From NCBI GenBank assembly GCA_026394095.1, contig JAPKYY010000348.1:1-6155 (forward strand): 6,155 nt of DNA, in the 5' to 3' direction. The notes below the pieces were generated by a model. It was not told where the DNA came from, made no database searches, and saw only the letters and a program-made list of their open reading frames with translations. This document shows positions 1 through 5,047 of this stretch, piece by piece (the first letter of the stretch is position 1; each line of letters starts with the position of its first letter). A program made the translations under genes and the position numbers. The DNA comes from Acidobacteriota bacterium (GTDB taxonomy: Bacteria > Acidobacteriota > Terriglobia > Bryobacterales > Bryobacteraceae).

Positions 1-619
1 CAAGAAAGCGATAAAGCGGGCGCGAGGCCTCGGCCAGTTTCGTAAACGCTGCCTCCCCCCAATCGGCAAGCAAAGTGGCCCGCAACTGCCGCGGATTCCC
101 TGCCCCGATCACGGCCAGATCCTCACGCAGATCGAGCTTCGGAGACAACTCCCGAACCGCCTCCTGCCTAGCTGCAATCGTATTCAAATCAGCCGGCGCA
201 AGCAGCCACCCGGCGAGAGTCGATTCGCCTAAGCGGGTTCGCGCCTGGCAAAGCAACTCAAACAGTGAAGCCCGCCCAAACAGATCCAGGTCATTCGCAA
301 ACAAATGCTCAGCCGGAACATGCGCTTCCCCCGTCGTTCCGCGCCCGGCCCAATTCCCTTGCACCCGGTCAATGGCCTGCTCATAGTAAGCGATAGCACG
401 CTTAAACCGCTCAAGCTGATCGTTCAGAGCCTGAATCCGAAAGCCAACAACAATGAAAAGTGCTGCGCACACCCCAACGGCCCACCACATCGAATTCCAG
501 CCGGCAGCAAGCGCCGCAACAACAATCAGCAGCCGCAAATTACCGAAGCGAGCCGCCCGGTCATCCGCCTCTTTCCAGGATTTACTTCTTTGATCGAGAC
601 GCTTCTTGTATTCATCCAT
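1..619 (-). CDS. MutS-related membrane-anchored protein, N-terminal part (cut by window edge)
   Basis: The reading frame is open from the ATG at 619 to the window edge, giving 206 residues without a stop. Residues 1-25 are highly charged. Two hydrophobic segments follow (about 26-40 and 45-61), then a charged helix. From about residue 105 comes a stretch typical of MutS-related proteins of Acidobacteriota and Bacteroidota: LFANDLDLFGRASLFELL, then ARTRLGESTLAGWLLAP, then RQEAVRELSP. This resembles the MutS core (lever/clamp) region that precedes the ABC-type ATPase domain. That ATPase domain would lie beyond position 1 and cannot be seen. No mismatch-recognition domain precedes the core; membrane segments take its place, so classical mismatch repair is unlikely and the true role is unknown. 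The start ATG shares one base with the argR stop codon (TAATG), and a GAAGAG purine run in the argR end may serve as its ribosome site. I am fairly sure of the family and unsure of the function. Confidence 0.75.
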   Translation of the reverse strand, partial: MDEYKKRLDQRSKSWKEADDRAARFGNLRLLIVVAALAAGWNSMWWAVGVCAALFIVVGFRIQALNDQLERFKRAIAYYEQAIDRVQGNWAGRGTTGEAHVPAEHLFANDLDLFGRASLFELLCQARTRLGESTLAGWLLAPADLNTIAARQEAVRELSPKLDLREDLAVIGAGNPRQLRATLLADWGEAAFTKLAEASRPLYRFL

Positions 620-1035
620 TAGGGTTGCAGCTCTTCAGCGAAGGCTTTGGCCTCAGCCGAATCAGGCATCGCTATAAAGATGGTATCGTCACCAGCGATC
701 GTGCCTACAACATTGGGGTATTGTTCCGAATCCAGAGCAATCGCAAGCGACATCGCATGGCCCGGAGAAGTACGAATCACAACCAGGTTTTGAGCGGCAA
801 CTGCAGAAGTCATGAATTCGCGGGCAAGCGATAGAAACTTCGGCGTCGGGTTGCCCAGATCGGCATAACCCTGTGCGGTCTTCACCAGCCCAAGCTCACG
901 AATGTCACGAGACAGCGTTACCTGAGTGGCGTCGATGGAGCAGCGCTTCAGAAGCTGCGCCAGTTGTTCTTGCGTGTAAACCTCTTCCTCACGGATGAGC
1001 TTTAGAATCTGCTGTTGCCGCTCGCTTTTGTTCAT
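619..1035 (-). CDS. argR: Arginine repressor ArgR
   Basis: A transcription factor that senses arginine and represses arginine biosynthesis genes, normally as a hexamer binding pairs of ARG boxes. Of 138 residues, about 1-70 form a winged helix-turn-helix, with recognition helix region ATQVTLSRDIRELGLVK at 36-52. About 80-138 form the oligomerisation and arginine-binding domain, with RTSPGHAMSLAIALD at 88-102 and GTIAGDDTIFI at 111-121. The Asp pair 116-117 corresponds to the arginine-contacting aspartates of the family. It is somewhat shorter than E. coli ArgR (156) or Bacillus AhrC (149), but both domains are complete. The start overlaps the argH stop by four bases (ATGA), so its translation is likely coupled to ArgH. 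As the third gene of an operon headed by ARG boxes, it probably limits its own synthesis. Confidence 0.95.
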   Translation of the reverse strand: MNKSERQQQILKLIREEEVYTQEQLAQLLKRCSIDATQVTLSRDIRELGLVKTAQGYADLGNPTPKFLSLAREFMTSAVAAQNLVVIRTSPGHAMSLAIALDSEQYPNVVGTIAGDDTIFIAMPDSAEAKAFAEELQP

Positions 1036-2417
1036 AGCTTCTCGAGACGGGCCTGAGCCTCTCGCAGCGCAGCAGCTACACTCTGCGGTGCAGTTCCACC
1101 AGGAACCACACGCGTCTGCATGCCATGCCGCGGGTCCTTCAGAATGAAGACAAAGTCCGGCGTGAAGTGCGGGTCGAAGGCATGCAGTTCTTCGGCAGTG
1201 AAACTGGCCGGATTCTTGCCCGTCTTGATCCCGTGCAGCACAAGCCGCCCCGCCAGCTTATGAGACTGGTGAAAGGGCAAACCGGCTCGCGACAAAGCCT
1301 CGGCAATGTCGGTTGCCACCACCCACGATTCCGCGCAAGCCTTCTCTGGAATCTCGGGCTTGATCGTAACATTCTGCGCGACGATACTGGCCATATTGAG
1401 ACACGAGATCGTCTGATCGGCAGCGTCAAAGAGCTGCTCCTTGTCTTCCTGCATGTCGCGGTTGTAGGTAAGCGGAAGCCCCTTCATCGTCACAAACAGA
1501 GCCGAGTAAGCCCCAAACACGCGGCCGCACTTGCCGCGAATCAATTCGAGCGAGTCGGGATTCTTCTTCTGCGGCATCAGGCTTGACCCAGACGTCACAC
1601 CATCGCTCAGTTCCATCCAGGCGAACTCATCGCTTGAATAAAGAATCCAGTCTTCGGAAAGACGCGAAAGGTGCAGCATCACAAGATTGGCTGCGTGCAT
1701 GTAGTCGAGAACAAAGTCGCGGTCAGCCGACACGTCCATCGAGTTGTAGGTGATGGAGGCGAAGCCAAGATCACGGGCGATGGCGTTGCGGTCAAAAGGA
1801 AAAGCGCTACCAGCAAGCGCGCCACTGCCCAGCGGGAGAACATTCGTCCGGGCATGCGCCTGATGCAGCCGCTCTACGTCACGGGCAAACATCTCGTAGT
1901 AGGCAAGAAGGTAATGAGGCCAAAGCACGGCCTGCGCCCGACGCATGTGCGTATAGCCAGGGATCACCGCCTGCGGGTACTTGTTGGCTAGCTTGAGCAG
2001 TTCAGCCATCAACGACTTGGTTGCAGTGATGGTGGTCTCAATCGTCGACCGCAGCCAAAGCCGTGTATCGAGCGACACCTGCTCATTGCGGCTTCGCCCG
2101 GTATGAATCTTGTCGGCAAGCTGGCCAGTCTTCTCTTTCAGCTGACGAATCACAAACGAGTGCACGTCCTCGTCGCTGGCACCGTTGAAGTAAGCCGAAT
2201 TCTTCGCTTCGGTCTGGATCTCTTCAAAAGCTTTGACAATTCGGCCACGCTCTTCGGCGTTGAGAATGCCTACGCTCTCCAGTGCCCGGGCAAAGGCTTT
2301 TGAGCCTTCGAGATCCGCCTCAATCAGGCGCTTGTCGAAGTGAAGCGACTCAGAGAATTTTTCAAAATACTTGTCCTGGCCGGCTTCAAAGCGGCCACCG
2401 TAGAGCTTTTCTTGCAT
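1032..2417 (-). CDS. argH: Argininosuccinate lyase
   Basis: Cytoplasmic enzyme of the last arginine-biosynthesis step: it cleaves argininosuccinate to arginine and fumarate, as a homotetramer of the fumarase/aspartase superfamily. The 461 residues match the usual length (about 460). Superfamily signatures are in order: HTGRSRNEQV at 105-114; GYTHMRRAQ at 154-162, with the conserved active-site His157; and the signature loop GSSLMPQKKNPD at 277-288, carrying the catalytic serine (278 or 279). The second signature reads THMRRAQA where THLQRAQP is common, a mild variation. The start ATG has a good ribosome site (AGGA, 8 nt upstream) that overlaps the argF stop codon. The gene lies 10 nt after argF and overlaps argR by 4 nt. 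argG, which supplies its substrate, is not next to it. Confidence 0.97.
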   Translation of the reverse strand: MQEKLYGGRFEAGQDKYFEKFSESLHFDKRLIEADLEGSKAFARALESVGILNAEERGRIVKAFEEIQTEAKNSAYFNGASDEDVHSFVIRQLKEKTGQLADKIHTGRSRNEQVSLDTRLWLRSTIETTITATKSLMAELLKLANKYPQAVIPGYTHMRRAQAVLWPHYLLAYYEMFARDVERLHQAHARTNVLPLGSGALAGSAFPFDRNAIARDLGFASITYNSMDVSADRDFVLDYMHAANLVMLHLSRLSEDWILYSSDEFAWMELSDGVTSGSSLMPQKKNPDSLELIRGKCGRVFGAYSALFVTMKGLPLTYNRDMQEDKEQLFDAADQTISCLNMASIVAQNVTIKPEIPEKACAESWVVATDIAEALSRAGLPFHQSHKLAGRLVLHGIKTGKNPASFTAEELHAFDPHFTPDFVFILKDPRHGMQTRVVPGGTAPQSVAAALREAQARLEKL

Positions 2418-2425
2418 TATTTTTA

Positions 2426-2429
2426 TCCT
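2426..2429 (-). promoter_or_regulatory. Ribosome binding site of argH
   Basis: AGGA on the minus strand lies 8 nt before the argH ATG and overlaps the argF stop codon (TAGGA). A ribosome finishing argF would therefore sit on the argH start site, fitting coupled translation. Confidence 0.7.
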
Positions 2430-3381
2430 AAGCGAGCAGCATCAGAAGCAGCGCCTTCTGAGCGTGCAGGCGGTTTTCGGCCTGATCGAAAACAGCCGAC
2501 TGATTCGATTCCATCACTGCGTCGGTAACTTCCTGGCCACGCTTGGCAGGCAGACAATGCAGGAAGATCGCATCACGCGAGGCAGCCGCCATCAGTTCGG
2601 AATTCACCTGATAAGGAGCAAAGGTGCGGATGCGTTCTTCAGCTTCGGCTTCCTGCCCCATGCTGGTCCAGACATCGGTATAGATCACGTGAGTGCCGCT
2701 GACACCGACATTTACATCGTTCGTCACGCTGACACTGCCACCGGCCTGCTGCGCAAAGTGTGAGGATTGATCGAGCACATGCTTGTTCGGCTCATAACCC
2801 TTGGGGCAAGCGATAGAAATATGCATCCCCATTCGGGCGCCGTTCAGCATCAGCGAATGCGCAACGTTATTCCCGTCGCCAACAAAACAAAGCTTGATGC
2901 CGGCCAGGCTATCAAACCGTTCTTCGATCGTCTGAAGATCGGCAAAGCTCTGACACGGATGGTACATGTCGCTCAGTGCATTGATCACCGGCACGCTGGA
3001 CCACTCGGCCAACTCTTCGATCGTGGATTGCAGAAACGTCCGCGCCACAATCGCATTCGTCCAGCGATCGAGATTGCGTGCGATGTCCTTGGTGGGTTCG
3101 CGGTCGCCAATCAAGCCTATGGATACAACAGCGTCGCCGCCCAGTTGCTTAATGGCCAGCTCAAAAGTAAGCCGCGTCCGCAATGAGGGCTTCTCGAAGA
3201 GCAGGCTCAAGTAGCGGTGCTTCAGCGAAGCCGCATAACGCGTAGGGTTGAGCTTGAGCTCGGAGGCAAGACTGAGCAAGTCACGAAGTTCAGAACTGGT
3301 GATCGACAGATCGCTAGTGAGATCGCCGGAGGCAATGACGGGGGCCTGCGGAGAGGCTTCGGAAACGAGTGCAGCAGACAT
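2428..3381 (-). CDS. argF: Ornithine carbamoyltransferase
   Basis: Transfers the carbamoyl group from carbamoyl phosphate to ornithine, giving citrulline (cytoplasmic, normally a trimer). Counting from the ATG at 3381 it has 317 residues. Carbamoyl-phosphate signature FEKPSLRTRLTFE lies at 62-74, HPCQ at 141-144, the second-domain VGDGNNVAHS at about 167-176, the ornithine-side DVWTSMGQE at 236-244, and the catalytic-cysteine motif HCLPAKR at 275-281. The SMG and HCLPA motifs favour ornithine over N-acetyl- or N-succinylornithine as substrate, although the residue after HCLPA is Lys rather than the more usual His. A TTG at 3399 would add six residues, but it lies inside an ARG box and at the expected transcription start, so the ATG is preferred. 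The N-terminus is still about 15 residues longer than most family members. It is the first gene of an ARG-box-controlled operon. Confidence 0.93.
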   Translation of the reverse strand: MSAALVSEASPQAPVIASGDLTSDLSITSSELRDLLSLASELKLNPTRYAASLKHRYLSLLFEKPSLRTRLTFELAIKQLGGDAVVSIGLIGDREPTKDIARNLDRWTNAIVARTFLQSTIEELAEWSSVPVINALSDMYHPCQSFADLQTIEERFDSLAGIKLCFVGDGNNVAHSLMLNGARMGMHISIACPKGYEPNKHVLDQSSHFAQQAGGSVSVTNDVNVGVSGTHVIYTDVWTSMGQEAEAEERIRTFAPYQVNSELMAAASRDAIFLHCLPAKRGQEVTDAVMESNQSAVFDQAENRLHAQKALLLMLLA

Positions 3382-3382
3382 G

Positions 3383-3400
3383 ACTGTATTTTTATTCAAC
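3383..3400 (-). promoter_or_regulatory. ARG box 1 (ArgR operator half, promoter-distal)
   Basis: The plus strand of 3385-3398 reads TGTATTTTTATTCA, matching the ArgR consensus core TGAATwwwwATTCA at all but one fixed position. On the argF strand it covers the predicted transcribed leader and ends one base before the argF ATG. It lies three bases from ARG box 2 when 18-bp boxes are compared, which is the classical spacing for one ArgR hexamer. Predicted by consensus only; binding is inferred. Confidence 0.8.
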
Positions 3401-3403
3401 CCT

Positions 3404-3421
3404 TATGAATAATAATACAGT
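3404..3421 (-). promoter_or_regulatory. ARG box 2 (ArgR operator half, over the -10)
   Basis: The plus strand of 3406-3419 reads TGAATAATAATACA, again one fixed position off the consensus core. It is the reverse complement of box 1 except for one central base, so the two perfect half-sites face each other across a 7-bp spacer. It covers the predicted -10 hexamer of the argF promoter and reaches the stop codon of the upstream small gene. Occupancy by ArgR would block RNA polymerase. Confidence 0.8.
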
Positions 3422-3437
3422 TATTTCGCCTTGTAAA
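3409..3437 (-). promoter_or_regulatory. Predicted sigma70-type promoter of argF-argH-argR
   Basis: On the minus strand, TTTACA (3437-3432, five of six to TTGACA) is separated by exactly 17 nt from TATTAT (3414-3409, five of six to TATAAT). Transcription would start near 3402, in a GGG, leaving a leader of about 20 nt before the argF ATG. The -35 element lies inside the last codons of the upstream small gene. An alternative TATTAT three bases upstream gives a poorer 14-nt spacing. Prediction only, but its overlap with the ARG boxes supports it. Confidence 0.65.
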
Positions 3438-3837
3438 TGGTCGAGTATCCGGGGATGGCAGCACCAATCGCGCCAACGGCAAGCGCCCCGATGGCCCCAA
3501 AGACAGGGCGCGTTTCGCTGCGCTCAAAGTCGCCTGGAATCAAAGCCCCAATGGTGAAGCCAATACCAAAGCCAATAGCTGCTCCGATAGCGGCATTTTT
3601 GCCCCTCGCAGAGCCGCTGCGAATGCCAACCCGTCTGATATCCGGTTTGGCAATCGTGATCACTTTCTTGTTCTCAACTACAACCAGTGAATCATCTGAC
3701 ACCGATTGAACCCGGCCATAAAATCGTTCCTTCTTTAGAACGACAATCACCTGCTTCTCGGGAGGCAACTGCTTGACGACAGCCCAATCCTGCGCCTGGC
3801 AAACAAGGCAGGCGGCAAGAAGAATTACGAGTCTCAT
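3421..3837 (-). CDS. Small exported glycine-zipper protein
   Basis: A 138-residue protein of unknown function. It begins with a short hydrophobic leader (MRLVILLAACLVCQA) that looks like a Sec signal cleaved near residue 15. LAAC at 7-10 resembles a lipobox, but only nine residues precede the cysteine, so lipidation is doubtful. Residues about 28-70 alternate in a beta pattern (VIVVLKKERFYGRVQSVSDD, then LVVVENKKVITI, then DIRRV), like small LSm/SH3-type barrels. Residues 82-101 (AAIGAAIGFGIGFTIGALIP) and 114-129 (GAIGALAVGAIGAAIP) are two glycine-zipper stretches of the kind that insert into or pack against membranes. The architecture is common in Acidobacteriota. Start chosen at the ATG preceded by GGAG 11 nt upstream. 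It is co-directional with argF but ahead of the argF promoter, and divergent from the plus-strand genes. Confidence 0.8.
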   Translation of the reverse strand: MRLVILLAACLVCQAQDWAVVKQLPPEKQVIVVLKKERFYGRVQSVSDDSLVVVENKKVITIAKPDIRRVGIRSGSARGKNAAIGAAIGFGIGFTIGALIPGDFERSETRPVFGAIGALAVGAIGAAIPGYSTIYKAK

Positions 3838-3893
3838 ATTTACTCACGCTCCATTTCATTGGGAATCGGCTCAAACGGCATAAACTGAAACTC
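3838..3893. promoter_or_regulatory. Divergent intergenic region (56 bp)
   Basis: The only spacer between the minus-strand and plus-strand gene groups, so it must hold or adjoin the promoters of both. For the plus strand a weak candidate is TTGGGA (3859-3864), 16 nt, TAAACT (3881-3886), which would start transcription almost at the ATG at 3894; no clear ribosome site precedes that ATG. For the minus strand no convincing promoter is visible. It may lie inside the start of the divergent gene. No ARG box is seen here. Confidence 0.35.
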
Positions 3894-5027
3894 ATGTCTG
3901 AACCGCTCGATCTCGTCCGGGTGAACGTGCCCGCACGAATTGCTCAACTGGATTTTAGTATCTCCCTTCCCCGCGACTGGAATGTCATCGACCTACCAGA
4001 AGAGGAAGTCGACTTCAGCGCACCAGAGAAGTTCTTCCCGCTCATGATTGCCGCAACGCCGTGGGCTGCCGTCATGATGTCAGTAGCGGCCCGGCCGGGT
4101 TTCGAAGATGGGAGCCTCCAGGATTGGAGCCTTTTCCTGTTGAATTCCCAGGGGATCCGGCCTACCGCATTTATGCCGTCCACGATAGGCAATGTCCAGG
4201 GGCTGGTTGGTACGGGGCAGCAGGAGCAGGAAGGCACCTTGCTCGAATTCAGATTTGCGTTCTTTGAAGACGGCGGAAGGCTTGTCTATCTGGGTCTCCT
4301 TGCTCCGGAAGCAATCAGCGCATCGATGGAGCCGGTCTGGAAGGCAGCTATCGACGGCTTCGTTTTGGAGACGGTACAAGGCCAGAACGTACCGATCGGG
4401 CCTGGTGCGGGAATCAGCCCACCACCTCCAACTGAAACTTCGCCCGAAGCTCCACCCGCCAAGCCATTCACAGACGAAGACATGGGCTTCTATGCCAAAT
4501 CAGACGAGGCAACCACACTCGACCCCGAGCATCCTGTCAACGCGAGACTCCGTGATCAGGGAGTCGGCTTTGTGCCAAACATAATCGAATTGGACGCGGA
4601 GGCCAAGACCGCCAAGCTTGGCGTGGCCGCAATCCGGGCGCTAATTCAGGTGGCCCTGGGCTGGCACGTAATCGACGACGGCAAGCGAACCATGGTGCTC
4701 GACCCAGATGGGAAGATTCAAATCAACCTCAGCATCATCCCCAAACACGGGCGCAGCATAGATCAGATTCTTGACGAGTTCCAGTCAGAGGCGGAACAAA
4801 GCTACCCTGAGCCCGAATTCATTCGCTTCGCAAACGACGGGATTTCGGCTCTCGCCGTGCGCAACATTGCAGTCAACGACGAGCCCATCGAGCAGATTCA
4901 TATGATGGTTGATTGGGCAGACGATTCAGCAATGCTGCGGGCTCGCGTCACGTCCGATCCGCCATCCATGCGCTTTGCCGTCGACTATGCCGACCGCATT
5001 CTAAAAAGCGTAAGCTTTGAATCCTGA
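3894..5027 (+). CDS. Unrecognised protein with two PsbP/Mog1-like domains
   Basis: A 377-residue protein I cannot assign to a characterised family. It has no signal peptide or membrane segment. Two segments show the same order of elements. The first is about 20-160: beta strands around LPRDWNVI, a helix SLQDWSLFLLNSQG, strand pairs, then a final helix VWKAAIDGFVLE. The second is about 250-376: GWHVIDDGKRTMVLDPDG, helix SIDQILDEFQSEAEQ, strand pairs, final helix FAVDYADRILKSVSFE. This resembles the PsbP/Mog1 fold by pattern only. The linker 170-192 is proline-rich (ISPPPPTETSPEAPPAKPF). The gene ends in a double stop (TGATAA), and the arabinofuranosidase ATG follows 20 nt later, so the two are probably co-transcribed. 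The start lacks a clear ribosome site. Coding is supported by length, amino-acid make-up and the downstream neighbour. Confidence 0.75.
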   Translation: MSEPLDLVRVNVPARIAQLDFSISLPRDWNVIDLPEEEVDFSAPEKFFPLMIAATPWAAVMMSVAARPGFEDGSLQDWSLFLLNSQGIRPTAFMPSTIGNVQGLVGTGQQEQEGTLLEFRFAFFEDGGRLVYLGLLAPEAISASMEPVWKAAIDGFVLETVQGQNVPIGPGAGISPPPPTETSPEAPPAKPFTDEDMGFYAKSDEATTLDPEHPVNARLRDQGVGFVPNIIELDAEAKTAKLGVAAIRALIQVALGWHVIDDGKRTMVLDPDGKIQINLSIIPKHGRSIDQILDEFQSEAEQSYPEPEFIRFANDGISALAVRNIAVNDEPIEQIHMMVDWADDSAMLRARVTSDPPSMRFAVDYADRILKSVSFES

Positions 5028-5035
5028 TAAATTCT

Positions 5036-5040
5036 AGGTG
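5036..5040 (+). promoter_or_regulatory. Ribosome binding site of the GH51 gene
   Basis: AGGTG lies 7 nt before the ATG at 5048, a good distance. It fixes that ATG, which also opens directly into the signal peptide, as the start. Confidence 0.65.
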
Positions 5041-5047
5041 CACATCT

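Larger units (their letters stand above)
3383..3421. repeat. Inverted repeat formed by the two ARG boxes
   Basis: Arms 3383-3398 and 3406-3421 are 16 bp each and pair at 15 of 16 positions (T-T mismatch at 3391/3413) around a 7-base centre at 3399-3405. The symmetry is explained by two facing ARG boxes. In RNA reading through from the upstream gene it could also fold into an A/U-rich hairpin that includes that gene's stop codon. Confidence 0.85.

Noticed and set aside
822..837. A 16-base sequence GGGCAAGCGATAGAAA shared with 2804-2819
   Set aside because: The copies fall in argR and argF in different reading frames, with no flanking similarity and no further full copy; most likely chance.
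1125..1586. A 153-codon open frame on the plus strand inside argH
   Set aside because: Antisense shadow of a full-length, motif-complete argininosuccinate lyase; the translation looks random.
3397..3399. TTG at 3399 as the argF start codon
   Set aside because: It lies in an ARG box at the expected transcript start, and the six extra residues match nothing in the family. The ATG at 3381 is more plausible, though not proven.
3840..3881. A 13-residue minus-strand mini-ORF (MPFEPIPNEMERE) ending two bases before the glycine-zipper ATG
   Set aside because: The placement would allow coupling, but it has no good ribosome site, shows no leader-peptide signature and is short enough to occur by chance. 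Conservation in relatives would revive it.
3692..3895. A 67-codon minus-strand frame covering the start of the glycine-zipper gene
   Set aside because: It is out of frame with the signal-peptide reading frame, cysteine- and arginine-rich, and has no family resemblance.
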